Shown: positions 11,031 to 21,358 of the stretch, one piece after another
Layout: each line of letters begins with the position of its first letter
How positions within the stretch are numbered: position 1 is the stretch's first letter
Assembly: GCA_037976565.1 (NCBI GenBank)
Contig: CP137666.1
Span: 8,364,592 to 8,428,591, forward strand
Origin: Mesocentrotus franciscanus
Taxonomy: Eukaryota > Echinodermata > Echinoidea > Camarodonta > Strongylocentrotidae
Length of the DNA stretch: 64,000 nt
Reading direction: 5' to 3'
The notes under the pieces: generated by a model
Database searches by the model: none
Seen by the model: only the letters and a program-made list of their open reading frames with translations
Told to the model about the DNA's origin: nothing
Translations under genes and position numbers: made by a program

Positions 11031-11431
11031 AGGCGGTCAGTGGAGCCAGACGTAGTCTCAGCGGAACAACCATCAATATCAGAGACTGAAGCTTTCGGTC
11101 TATATAAAAATAAGCATGATATTGATAACAACTAAGTTGGACGTGAAATTGAATAATTCTGCCACGATATAGTCTAGACTTAGATCTACAAGTACAACAT
11201 GTATGTATGTACCGGTATACTGATTAGTAATTAGTCAATCATTGTGACAATAAACTGTATTTTAATTGATAGATTTCACTATGTTTATCTGCACTCAGAG
11301 TCAGACATTTCGGTCTCGTCTAAACACTAAACAGTCAGAATTTAGAATGGAATTGGAAGGTTGAGAGGCAGACAGGTTCTGGATGTAAATGACATGAACC
11401 GTTTGAACGATCGGCGTCTGTCTCAGCTCAC
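11031..11431. other. non-coding, inside the presumed PRORSD1-like first intron
   Basis: No ORF or repeat that I recognise, apart from AT-rich single-copy-looking DNA. If the exon at 11432 is real, this stretch and all the LINEs to its left lie in its first intron. Confidence 0.4.
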
Positions 11432-11560
11432 CTCAGGATGTTCTAGCGTCTCATGAATGATTCCTAGTCGGTCGAACTCGGCTATCAGCTCTTTCCTTTT
11501 CCCTTGGCCTTGAGCGTTGGTGGAACTCGCTGCTGGATCTGGAGTATCTACGCTCGCCAT
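11432..11560 (-). CDS. first coding exon of a PRORSD1-like (prolyl-tRNA deacylase-like) gene
   Basis: On the minus strand an ATG at 11560 opens 43 codons that end at a GT donor (CCTGAG|GTGAGC). The translation ends KRKELIAEFDRLGIIHETLE followed by HPE, with V expected across the junction. This matches the N-terminus of the YbaK/ProX-type editing domain protein PRORSD1 (L..LGI.H.T.EHPEVF). The family hydrolyses misacylated tRNA in trans. The leading Ala/Ser/Gly-rich residues look like an unstructured lead-in. I chose this ATG because AACATGG is a good initiation context; an in-frame ATG eight codons upstream has a weak one. No later exon is visible in the window, so intron 1 would exceed 11 kb and contain all the LINEs. 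The call rests on about 20 residues. Confidence 0.5.
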
Positions 11561-11780
11561 GTTCAACTTCTGAACTCTAAACATGTAACGACCTAACTCC
11601 GGGAAGCTCCAACACCGGCGCCGCAGGCTGGAGCTTCCCGGAGTTAGTAACGACCCGGCCCGGTATGTCCACGTTCGCAAGAGCTTTCGATTTTCGCACC
11701 GAACGTCGGCTATTTTTCACGACGGTGCTTTCGTCGGTCACGTGACCAATTTTGGGATCAGGGCTGCGTCTCACGAAACC
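11561..11780. promoter_or_regulatory. CpG-rich promoter-like segment upstream of the PRORSD1-like exon
   Basis: This stretch is clearly richer in CpG than its surroundings (CCGGCGCCGC, TTCGCACCGAACGTCGG, TTTCGTCGGTCACGTGACC). It contains an E-box CACGTG palindrome at about 11739-11744. It lies just upstream of the minus-strand ATG, so it is the natural promoter for that exon and could also fire to the right. No TATA box is evident. Confidence 0.45.
11593..11647. repeat. 19-bp perfect inverted repeat in the CpG-rich promoter segment
   Basis: CTAACTCCGGGAAGCTCCA at 11593-11611 is exactly reverse-complementary to 11629-11647, with a 17-bp GC-rich spacer. Direct copies of GTAACGACC lie next to both arms. 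It could form a stable cruciform or RNA hairpin in the 5' UTR, or it could be a small inversion duplication. Confidence 0.85.
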
Positions 11781-11785
11781 GTCAT

Positions 11786-11899
11786 ATTTAGTACCTAAAC
11801 TTAATACACGCATTTCAATGGGATGTTGCTCAACTTGTACTTAAGTACAAGTTGAGCAACATCCCATTGAAATGCGTGTATTAAGTTTAGGTACTAAAT
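11786..11899. repeat. perfect spacerless 114-bp palindrome
   Basis: Two 57-bp arms are exact reverse complements meeting at 11842/11843 (...TGTACTT|AAGTACA...). Symmetry fails immediately outside: T at 11785 faces T at 11900. The interior carries no ORF or known element. Perfect long palindromes are unstable in cells and in cloning, so this is either very recent or an assembly fold-back. Confidence 0.95.
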
Positions 11900-11949
11900 T
11901 CACAGTGCACGAAAATCTGATATAGTCTAGATCTAGATCTAGATCTATA

Positions 11950-12800
11950 CGAAGAATACCATAAGGATGAGAGAAAGATAAAGTTAGAATGATAAAACAA
12001 CAAAATAACATAAGAAAAGGTGATAGAACAAGAAACAAAGGATAACAAGAGGAAATAATAGAATAATAAAAACAAAGAATAACATAAGAGAAGGTGATAG
12101 AAGGAAGAAACGATGAATAACATAACTGAAAGACAGATAGAGAAAGTGATAGAATGATAAAAACAAAGAATAACATAAGAGAAGATGATAGAATTAAGGA
12201 AGAAACAAAGAATAACATAAGAAAAGGTGATAGAATTAGAAGAAACAAAGGATAGCAAAAGAAGAGGAAATAATAGAATAATAAAAACAAAGAATAACAT
12301 AAGAGAAGGTGATAAAAGGAAGAAACAAAGAATAACATAATGAAAGACAGAAAGAGAAATTGGTAAAATGATAAAAACAAAGAATAACATAAAAGAAGGT
12401 GATAGAAGGAAGAAACAAAGAATAACATGAGGAAAGATAGAAAGAAACAATGATAGAATGATAAACAATAACATTAGAGATGATAGAAGAAAAAAAAGAA
12501 CAACATACGGAAAGACAGAAAGAGAAAATGATAAAGAATAGATAATGGAAAGATGGAAGAGAAGATGAAAGATAGAAAAACAACAAATAACATAAGAAAA
12601 ACAGAAAGAGAAAATGATAGAAGGAAAACAAAGAATAACATGACGAAAGATAGAAAGAAAAAAATGATAGAATAATACACGAAAAATAGACAGGAAGAGA
12701 AATTGATAAATAATAGAAAATTCAAAGATAGGAAAGAAGTTGAAAGGTGGAAAAACAGAAAAAGAAAAAGAAAATGATAAAAAATAACAAAATATAGCAG
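11950..12800. repeat. degenerate minisatellite, GATAGAA/AACAAAGAATAACATAAG units
   Basis: A purine-rich strand repeats variants of GGTGATAGAAGGAAGAAAC then AAAGAATAACATAAGAG, with units of roughly 35-60 bp in a higher-order mix. The long minus-strand open frame across it is low-complexity Phe/Ser/Leu/Tyr and only reflects the absence of stops in this repeat. A short GATCTA repeat (AGATCTAGATCTAGATCTA) lies at 11927-11947. Confidence 0.8.
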
Positions 12801-12849
12801 AAGATGAAATTACAACAATGAATTTATATAAGAATTTTAAAAAAACATA

Positions 12850-13140
12850 CCTATACGTAATAATAATAATAACAATAATTATAATAATAATGATGAATTG
12901 AATGATAATAATGATAATAATAATTAAAAAATAATAATAATAAGAAGAAGAAGAACAATAATAATAGTAATCATAATAATCATAATAATCATAATTATAA
13001 TAATAAGAAGAATAATGATGATAATAATAACGATAACAATAATAATAATAATGATAATAATAAAAACATAAATACACATTTATTCATAATCATCATAATG
13101 AAACTAATAATAATAACAACAATAGTTATCAAAAAGTATA
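12850..13140. repeat. AT-rich trinucleotide microsatellite (ATA/ATG/AAG)
   Basis: Long runs of ATAATAATA with interspersed ATGATA and AAGAAG units form an imperfect trinucleotide array. The matching minus-strand Tyr-rich reading frame is an artefact of the repeat. Confidence 0.9.
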
Positions 13141-13194
13141 GTAAAAAAAAAAGTATTTGAAAAAAAGAGAAGAAATATAAGGGATTAAAGGTTA

Positions 13195-13465
13195 CCGTGT
13201 AGTGGCCCTTTTACTTTGAGAAGTGCCCCTTTTCCTTTTTATTAAATAGCCATTTCCCCCTGTTATTATAGAGCTTGTTTCCTCCTGTTATTAGTGCTCT
13301 TTTTCACATGCGATGAGTGGCCTATTTCTGTGCAAAATGTGCCCCTTTCATATCTGTTAAGTGAGTCCTTTACTCACACAGGTACCCCTTTTCCTTTGTA
13401 ATATATGCCCTTCTCCCATGATGTGGTAAGTACCCCCTTATACCTTTTGCAATAAGTGCCATGGG
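13195..13465. repeat. degenerate GTGCCCCTTTT minisatellite, block 1
   Basis: Units around AAGTGCCCCTTTTCCTTTT or AATATGCCC recur every 25-35 bp. The same family reappears at 14760-15230, so the two blocks are either one split array or two related arrays. Confidence 0.7.
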
Positions 13466-13689
13466 TAAAAAAGAATAGATAAATAAATAAAACTCTAGTT
13501 TATGGCCTAGCCAATGGAAATGCTTAAAATATGACTAACGCGGAATAGAAATATAAGTTAGAATGGGGTATTTAAATAGCAAGTGTATACCAGGAGCTGT
13601 GTGACAGTTATATATAGAGGAAAGCACTTTATACGAAATAAACATTCAGCATTATAAAGAGAAGTAACCGAATTTTAGCAGCAAGTATG

Positions 13690-13868
13690 AAATAAGCCTG
13701 GCCTCGCTCACCTTCAAAGCCGCTTGTCGGCCCGTCTTATACAGAGGTAAGATGAGTCTCAACTTATTTGCGATTGATATCAATCGCAACTTTATATAAC
13801 ATATAAGAGATAGGAGACTGCAAAGTCGCGATTGATTCGGATCAATCGCAACTCTTTATAAGAGGGTC
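13690..13868. mobile_element. MITE fragment with ATTGAT...ATCAATCGCAAC palindromes
   Basis: Two internal palindromes, TTGCGATTGATATCAATCGC and CGCGATTGATTCGGATCAAT, are joined by TAAGAGATAGGAG. The same arrangement occurs in the complete element at 22271-22398. The left terminal repeat is not clear here, so this is a diverged or partial copy. Confidence 0.55.
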
Positions 13869-14025
13869 TTTATTATTAAGAAGAAGAAGAAAAAAGAAGA
13901 AGAAGAAGGAGGAGGACAAAAAAGAAGAAGAAGAAGGAGATGATGAAGAAGAAAAAAGAAGAAGAAAGAGGAGGAGAAAAAGAAGATGGTGAAAAAGAAG
14001 AAGATGAAGGAGGAGGAGAAATTGA
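13869..14025. repeat. AAG/GGA purine tract
   Basis: An almost pure purine strand of AAGAAGAAG, GGAGGAGG and related triplets. Long homopurine tracts can form triplex DNA. It follows directly on the end of the preceding MITE fragment. Confidence 0.9.
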
Positions 14026-14699
14026 GGAATAAGTACTCAAACAAAATTGAATAAAAGTATGCCTTATTACAGATTAAAGCAACATCAGATATGTTTCTGC
14101 CAATATATAGGAGTATAGTCCTCTTCATTAATGGTAGGACGTACTGATGGATAGGCCCATGTCAATACAAATCCAATACAAATCGCTATGTCTACCGTAA
14201 TCTGTAAATAGACACATTTAAAATATAGTTTTCATCTCATCATAAACTCCTCTGCTCAGTAAGCTTTTGTCCCAAACTCAAATACCATTCGAGGCTATAT
14301 TTTTTAATTCAACAAGATATACAATTACAAATTAAGCATACCGCTGAATTATAATCATAAGTACAAAATGATTACGTGAAAGGTCTACTTCGATGAATCT
14401 AGTCAGTACACCCAGGATCCTCTGGTTGTGGGGTATACTATAGTCCGAAAATGCTCTGACAAGTAAAAACAAAAAGAAAGCAAAACAAAGGAATAAGCAA
14501 AAACCAAACAACAACAAAACAAAGCAAAACAAACAAGCAACAACAACAAAATAATGAAGGTCAGCACTACCTGAATACGCAAAAATCCCCGATCCGCAAA
14601 AATCCGATGAGAGTCAACCTAACCCAGCTATTATATTGAGTACAAAGTACATCCAATAGTTTGTTTAGAGCGCCATCTTGCGATCATAATTAATCTCCC
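14026..14699. other. non-coding spacer
   Basis: AT-rich DNA with an AACAAAACAAAGC-type A-rich patch at 14465-14555. I see no gene, terminal repeats or RNA gene here. Confidence 0.5.
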
Positions 14700-14700
14700 C

Positions 14701-14706
14701 TTGCTT

Positions 14707-14750
<44 letters not shown>
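14701..14750. repeat. (CT)n microsatellite
   Basis: An uninterrupted run of CT dinucleotides, about 20 units, preceded by GCTTGCT. Confidence 0.97.
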
Positions 14751-14753
<3 letters not shown>

Positions 14754-14759
14754 ATTACC

Positions 14760-15230
14760 CCTATTAAAATCTGAGAGGTGCCCACTTTTTTGACAAATAC
14801 CCCCCCCCAGTTCCTTTTTTTTAATAAGAACCCTTTCCCCTTCTCATAAATGCCACTTTTCACCTCTGATAAATGCCCCTATATTAAAATCTCATCAGTC
14901 CCCCTTTTCATTTGCAATATTCAAAAAGGGCATCTTTCATCTCTTGTAATTGCCCCTTTTTATGTACAAGTAGTGCCCCATTCACATCTGATAAATGCCC
15001 CTTATCAAATCTGAGAGGTGTCCGTTTTACTTTACTAATAAGTGCCCTTTTTCCTTCTGATAAGCGCCCCTTTCTCTTTTCAATGATAGCCCCTTCCCTT
15101 TCTCATACTGCCCCTTTTCACCTCTGATGATAAGTGCCGCTTTTTACTTTGACATGTGCTCCTTTTCTTTTTCAATAAGTGTCCTTTTCTCTTCTGATAA
15201 GTGCCCCCTTTTCCTTCCTCCATAACATGC
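14760..15230. repeat. degenerate GTGCCCCTTTT minisatellite, block 2
   Basis: At least ten variants of CTGATAAATGCCCCTTTT occur at roughly 25-40 bp spacing. This is the same family as 13195-13465. Short open frames inside it are repeat artefacts. Confidence 0.75.
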
Positions 15231-15336
15231 TCCCCTAATTTAAAGCGACTAAGAGCAACTTTTTTCATTTCCCCCAAAGCTCGCTCATTAAACTCTCGTG
15301 CAATTTGTGTTGATATAATTCTGTTACTCATTAATA

Positions 15337-16308
15337 GTCAGGTGGCTTAGTGAAATTATCGTTACTTGCCGGATAAAAGCACCATTTTTGGTACAGGGCT
15401 CCCTTAGGACCTACTAAACGATATTAGGCTAGGAGCTCCCGGGAAAAATTTCAATTTAAGGGTATGGGGGCGGGGGCGTCTTTTGGAGCCCCCAAATAAT
15501 TTTATAACATTGATTTGTTGTTGTACAAATGCCATTTTTGGTACAGGGCTTCCTATGAACCTACTGAACGATATTAGGGTAGGAGCCCACGGCATACATA
15601 TTCATATATGTGTGATTGGGGGCCCCATGGCGTTTGTACAACAACAAATCAATGTTATATTACCTTACAAATTATTTGTAGACTACGAGGCGGCGGCGCC
15701 CCTGTCCCACACCCTTATATGATATTCTTGCCGGGGGCTCCTACCCTAATATCGTTCAGTAGGTCCTAAGGAAGCCCTGTACCAAAAATGGCATTTGTAC
15801 AACAACACATGAATGTTATATTACCTTTTAAATTATTTAGGGGCTACGAAGCGACGCCCCCGCCCCACACTCTTATGATATCCTTGCCGGGGGCTCCTAC
15901 CCTAATATCGTTCAGTAGGTCCTAAGGAAGCCCTGTCCCAAAAATTGCATTGGTACAACAACAAATAAATGTTATATTACCTTTTCAATTATTTGGGGGC
16001 TACGAGGCCACGCCTCTGCCCTACAACCTTATATTATATTTTTGCCGGGGGCTCCTACCCTAATATCGTTCAGTAGGTCCCAAGGAAGCCCTGTACCAAA
16101 AATGGCATTTGTACAACCACAAATCAATGTTATAAAATTATTTGGGGCTCCAAAAGATGCCCCCGCCCCACACCCTTAAATTGAAATTTTTGCCGGGGGC
16201 TCCTAGCCTAATATCGTTTAGTAGGTCCTAAGGGAGCCCTGTACCAAAAATGGTGCTTTTATCCGGCAACTGACGATAATCGATAAATTTGACGCTAAGC
16301 CACCTGAC
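15337..16308. mobile_element. 972-bp element with long terminal inverted repeats and internal tandem units
   Basis: The element begins GTCAGGTGGCTTAG and ends CTAAGCCACCTGAC, flanked on both sides by TA, so a TA target duplication is likely. The terminal repeats extend inward about 190 bp with high identity. Inside, a roughly 150-158-bp unit containing CCTAATATCGTTCAGTAGG is repeated. Two copies are in inverted orientation (near 15418 and 15567) and four are direct (near 15751, 15907, 16065 and 16213). No transposase is encoded. A TA target suggests, without proving, a Tc1/mariner-type relative. Confidence 0.82.
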
Positions 16309-16539
16309 TATATATGCCTTTTCAGTCTCTTTATAAGATGTAATTTTTCACACTGCGACCTCACAAATCTTGATGAATTACGTTCTTGTCTCTGGAAGTT
16401 CAGCAAAATAGAGCATATTGATTTTTCAAAAAACTATTCATATTTTATCTAGCTGATCCTAGTGCACGAATTTTGATGATTTATTTCATTTTTTTGTGAC
16501 AAAATTGATCACACCGTAAATATATCATAGTTCATTCAT

Positions 16540-16712
16540 AGACGACGCATCCCGCGCGCGGATGTGATACGCATAAATACGTATACAACATGTACTATTT
16601 GTGCGCGTAATTGCGTACGTCATTTATCAGCGATTTATGAATTGAAGCGGTGGATGTTGTGGTTCGAAGTTGATGGTTAATGGTTCTCGTTCATGTAGGC
16701 CTAATTGTAAGT
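16540..16712 (+). promoter_or_regulatory. CpG-bearing promoter candidate with a splice donor
   Basis: An island of CpG-rich sequence (CATCCCGCGCGCGGATG, TTGTGCGCGTAATTGCG) includes TACGTCAT, a CREB-type site, at about 16615-16622. Downstream a strong donor GTAAGT starts at 16707. A plausible acceptor, CCATTTTCAG, ends at 16823, just before an ATG in good context at 16829 that opens only 28 codons. It could be the start of a noncoding or 5' UTR exon of the DLGAP transcript. Transcript data would be needed to confirm this. Confidence 0.25.
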
Positions 16713-17192
16713 AAATAATATTTTTGTTAAGAGTATATGAATTTGGTTGTGTTACATATTATTATGTGATTTTAACTGATTAATTTAGTGTACAAATTAG
16801 TTTCGGTATGGGTTCCATTTTCAGTTAATATGGCTGATGCACGATGTGGAAGGATCCCGCGGCCGCTTATGCGTAGATGGCCTGTACTGTCCATGTACTG
16901 TAGTAATACTGTATAGGGCCTACTACTACAGTACAGTATATGCGGCAGCTCAGCTGCAAGCCGGTGCCCTTGGCATTAGGCATGCTGCTCTGCAGCTGCA
17001 TCTGCTAGCTTTACCTTTAGCTTGCTTCAACTTCAAGTTCAAGCTTCAATCATGGCCATGGGATATGGGCATGGCTATACTCTTTAGCCTATGACTATGT
17101 ATGACTAGTATGAAGTAGTCTAACTATGATGTTGAATCAATGGGTGGCCTATAAAATGAGGTGAATGCTAGAATTAGTAGATCTATGAGTAT

Positions 17193-17878
17193 GAGTGATT
17201 TCAACTTCAAGTTCGGTGTTGGTGTTGTGAGAACACCAACACCAGCTACAACACCGAACTTGAAATCATGCTGGTGTTGAGGTTGACCCCGGAAAATATG
17301 ACACATTTCCGGTAGTCTGTGTTGAGGGCTGGTGTTGAATCACTTGAATGTCGTCTGCTGAACCGAGTGTCGCGGTTTGTGTTGACGATTTATGTATAAT
17401 TTTCCCATTCACCAACACCAGCCCCTAGGGATTGGGAAATTCATGATTTCAAGTTTGGTGTTGGTGTTGGTGTTGCAGTATACCGCTGGTAACTATGCGT
17501 GCATCTGTCACAAATCTCACGATCAAGCCAAGGTAAAATCCGGGGTAAAATCCATTTTCCAGTCAAAACAACTGTAAATCATGGAAGCTATATATGTTTT
17601 TCAAGAGAAATTATATTTTCTCTATTCATTTTTTAATATGACTTTACATTTGATATTCGATATGATGTAATTTTATTGGAATTTCTGAAAGGATTATGCT
17701 TTTATCGCAAGACTTTTCGCCTGTAGAGTATGATGTCACTCGGTGTTGAGGCTGGTGTTGAGCTATCGATAACGCGATCGGTATCGTCGTTCTAAACTGA
17801 CCGTCCGTGTTGGAGCTGGGATTAGCAGCCTTTCCACGCTCTCAACACCAACACCGAACACCGTACTTGAAATCACTC
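17193..17878. mobile_element. 686-bp foldback element rich in GGTGTTGGTGTTG motifs
   Basis: The ends are GAGTGATTTCAA and TTGAAATCACTC. Just inside each end lies an AAGTTCGGTGTTGGTGTTG-type block in opposite orientations. The same motif recurs internally: an inverted pair at 17206-17266, single copies at 17272, 17325 and 17410, and a triple GTGTTG run near 17458. TAT occurs on both flanks, so a 3-bp target duplication is possible but weak. No ORF of note. Confidence 0.7.
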
Positions 17879-18475
17879 TATGTCACTCCAGCAATGCTAA
17901 TGCGTATTGACCTCTAGCGCTGCACTATTGTACTGTTAATAATAGGCAGCATTTGCACACATGATAGTCAATACACTTATAATACACAAATGACACAATC
18001 ATGCCGATGTGGCTGATCGGCAAGTTTGACAGTAGACTTACAATTTGAATTTTTAAATTATTCTTTCTAACATCGGTAAGTTGATAAAAATTTTACTGCT
18101 ATTTAGGTGTCATCAATTGTCACTAAAGTACCGATTTTGAGTGAAATCAGTTGAGTTTTGTACAGTGGTGTTTGAAATTTTGAGAATCAATAGCACAGCT
18201 TTTGGTTGATATAGACAGTATAGTAATGGCATGCAATGCAATTTGTTAATACTGAATTGAATGTACATTTCATGTGAAATTACATAGGCCTAATAATTGA
18301 CAGTCTGACTGTTATTAACGAGCAACCAGGATACTCTAGTCAGATTCACCACAAAGATGGAGTTATGAAGGCAATTAAGTCTTTACTTAATATGAATGCA
18401 TGTTATGACAGTCATGAAGGTGTCTTGCCTTGACTGGAAAATTAATACACATCCTTTTGTGAGTGTAACTGAACT
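17879..18475. other. non-coding spacer
   Basis: No supported gene. It contains the palindromic AGGCCTA motif near 18287 but no repeat that I can delimit. Confidence 0.45.
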
Positions 18476-18595
18476 AAATGCCACTATTTGTACAGAAATT
18501 CAAAAAATTGACCAATGGTTTGCAGCAAACAAGCTTATGATCAATTAAAAAAAGACTCAATGTATGGTGTTTAAGAAAAGGAATATATACATCTT
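18476..18595 (+). pseudogene. LINE reverse-transcriptase fragment
   Basis: One frame reads NATICTEIQKIDQWFAANKL, MIN, a stop, then KKTQCMVFKKRNIY. This is the W-F-A-A-N-K-L...N-x-x-K-T segment after the catalytic box in jockey/CR1/L2-like RTs. One in-frame TAA interrupts it. The rest of the element has been lost. Confidence 0.7.
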
Positions 18596-18661
18596 AACAC
18601 CTTCACACAGACCGACCGCCTGTTTCCCATTTGTTATGTACTTAACTATGTTTTGTACCTA

Positions 18662-19066
18662 CCGTATTTGCCGGCGTAAAGGCCGGAGTATTTTCTCTTC
18701 CGAAAATATCAAAAAGTCTGGGTGCAGCCAATCCGCAACAACAGTAAAAAAATCGGCTGTTAAAACAGCACGTAATTTCGTACATATGGGACTACCAACG
18801 GTACAATGACTAGATCTATACCAGTTATGGTACAGGACATTTCTAGATTAACTCCACACATCTTACCAACTATTTCATGTTGCATTGTTGACATGAAATT
18901 TTGTCGATCTTGTGAATAAACTTCATTACCTATTTTAAACAAATTTTACTGGTAGATCTAGATTTAAGTCCGTGCCATTGCATTGCTAAAAGAAGGGACC
19001 GTTACGGAGCTATGAAATGTCAAAATCGGGGGTGCGGCGTTGCGGCCTTATCGCCGGCAAATACAG
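18662..19066. mobile_element. nonautonomous TA-target element, family CCGTATTTGCCGG, copy 1
   Basis: Ends CCGTATTTGCCGGCGTAA and the inverse TTATCGCCGGCAAATACAG are flanked by TA on each side. The interior shares ACAGCACGTA, CGTACATATGG, CCAGTTATGGTACAGGACAT and TAGATCTAGAT with copy 2 at 31364-31856. TA duplications and these termini suggest a Tc1/mariner-type MITE. No transposase. Confidence 0.78.
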
Positions 19067-21358
19067 TAACTATATATTTAATTTATTCCTGGAGACCAGC
19101 CCTTGATAGGTCAATGGCCTCTGCTGGCTCCACCACAGTCTCAAGTACAAATTATAGGTGCTCTAAATTCTTTGTAATATTGTTGCTATTTTCTTGTTTT
19201 GTTGTGTTAATCACATATTGTATGTACATTTTTACATGTTTTTTATGAGAAGTGGAAAAAAAATGAAATGAAAAATATGCTGTGAAAAGCTGTTTCTTCA
19301 AGTGATCATGTTTATGTAATGAATATAACTTTGCTATGATATCTACATGTAGTGAGAAAGGTAGGGCATGATGTTGTCATACACAGTTAATAATGATCCA
19401 ATCTTGGACAAATCATACTAAGTCCAATCATACTAAGCCCTCAGAATTCAGGGGCCCATCTCAGAGTTATAATAGTTCAAAGGCCTCTCAAATTGTTAGT
19501 CTACTTGTTGCATCCTGCTGACCTCTTATCATGTCATCAAGCTATTGTTATTGGGGGGAAATAATGTCCTTCAATTCCCACATCATGTTTGAGGTCGTTA
19601 AATGCCATCTACTGTAGTTCTCATGCCCAAAAGTTGTTTGGAAGAAGGTATTGATTTTTTATTGATTAGTCTTATATACTCCACTGAGTCAACACAATAA
19701 GAAATACAGCCTAAGCTTCCTAAAGTCTAGAGCTTTGTGTGTGAGTGTGGGTTGATGGGCGCATAAGAATTGTTATCATTTGAATGTGGGAATGTCCTGG
19801 AGGTGAATCATATTTCTTGGAATACAGAGCATAATTTGAGGTAAGATTATATATCTTATGGATAATGATTTAACACTAATTTCAATCTGGTTATCAAGTC
19901 AGAGCCTGCTTACTCAGAGGTATTTTGACTCATAAATCTGCCTTTTTTTTGGGGGTCCTGACCTCTTCGGGTGCGGTGGGATACAACGTTAAAACCAGGA
20001 AAATAATGTATCTTATAAAACTTGGGAGTTCAGTGATTTCAGTCCCACCACATTGCAGTTGGATAGAGGGACATTCTTTATATTGCCCCCCCTCAATTAC
20101 GTCTCAGATTCAGGGGGGTTAAGGTGTCGACTGACTCACCTGACTGTTGTTGTTGATTGCTATCTTTGATGGTACGCATAGTTACAGACTGTATGTATCC
20201 AGAGAAAATCATTAATAAAAAATGAATGGAGGAGAATTTTATAATATATGCAGTCAAGTCAAATTAGAGAAATGTTCTGATACTGATATTTTTTCAATTG
20301 TTATAAAAATTATATTGAACACTTAGCTAACAGAATGTAAACATACATGGAGCAGCGTGGTCCTCAGTAACACTTTATTTGATGGCAAGATTCTACATCT
20401 GATATTTGACTGTTGGCTTAACAGAGATCACTTTTTACAACTTTAATCTTCACCACTTCTTGGAAATTCATGTTTAAAGCTGCTTAGTTTTGTAGTTTGG
20501 CAATATTGTTTTTATGCATGTATAATCAGATAAAGCCGGGGTAATAATCTCCAAGTTTGAAAGCGCTTAGTGATTGTAGTAAGCGCTATATAAAAACTGA
20601 GTATTATTATTATTATTATAAAGATTTATCATTTTATTGCCTGCTGTGGTCTGTACAGACAACAACACAAATATTTTGACCATTTCCTGCCAGCAACTTT
20701 CAACAATACAATTAATTTGACATGTAATCTTCATCAAAACTTCCTGGCTAGACTCTGTAAACATTAAATTCACACCAGATTATCCAGTAATGGTTCAAAG
20801 GAAACCAGACAATGTGGGCAACTTAATCTTGGAAGGAATCATTGGAAGTTTCTCAGAGATTGTTTCTGAAGGTAAAATTAGAGACTTACGTACATTGTAG
20901 GAGGAAAGGAAGGAAGGAAGGAAATAAGAATGTTTTTCGTCATTTATGTAGGCCAAAGTGAGTCATGGGGAAAATATTTTGTGATTCATGAATATCATCA
21001 CCTTCGCCTTTGGGGCCAGATTACTTTGCACCTTTGTGTCAACTGCAGGGAGTGGAGCTTGTGTTTTCATACTGGTGGCTCAGGTTTGCTCACTTTTAAC
21101 ATGCTGCAGTGGGTAAACATTTGACGAATAAGGCTATAACTTGCACATGAATAGGGATTTATTTTCTCTCCCAGTAGTACAGTATGTGGTCACCTTGTTG
21201 GATCATAACTTTATAACTGAAAAGTGATAATTTGTCTGGTTGCCCCCAAGTGCATACCCATGTGAGTAAAACAGGTTCCTGAACTATAATGCAAGAGATA
21301 TAATGGAACAAAGTTTTTCAACAAATATCATATATACTGTATATTGCATTAGTATATA
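19067..21358. other. non-coding stretch with minor repeats
   Basis: No gene is supported. A small hairpin-plus-microsatellite unit lies at 20560-20622: AAGCGCTTAGTGATTG, TAAGCGCTATATAAA and then (ATT)n, a common tail form of short interspersed repeats. A (GGAA)n tract lies at 20900-20920. Confidence 0.5.
20558..20622 (+). repeat. GCGCTATATAAA-(ATT)n repeat tail
   Basis: GAAAGCGCTTAG and GTAAGCGCTATATAAA form a short inverted pair (AGCGCTT/AAGCGCT), followed by TATTATTATTATTATTAT. This combination is typical of the 3' ends of short dispersed repeats in animal genomes. Element limits upstream are unclear. Confidence 0.5.

Noticed and set aside
11841..13077. Long minus-strand open frames (up to about 396 codons) rich in Phe, Tyr, Ser and Leu
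   Set aside because: They run along minisatellite and ATA-repeat DNA; the open frame is a product of the repeat units and shows no domain.
16829..16915. 28-codon ORF starting MADARCGRIPRPLM in good start context
   Set aside because: Too short and without recognisable similarity to call a gene; kept only as a note to the possible promoter at 16540-16712.
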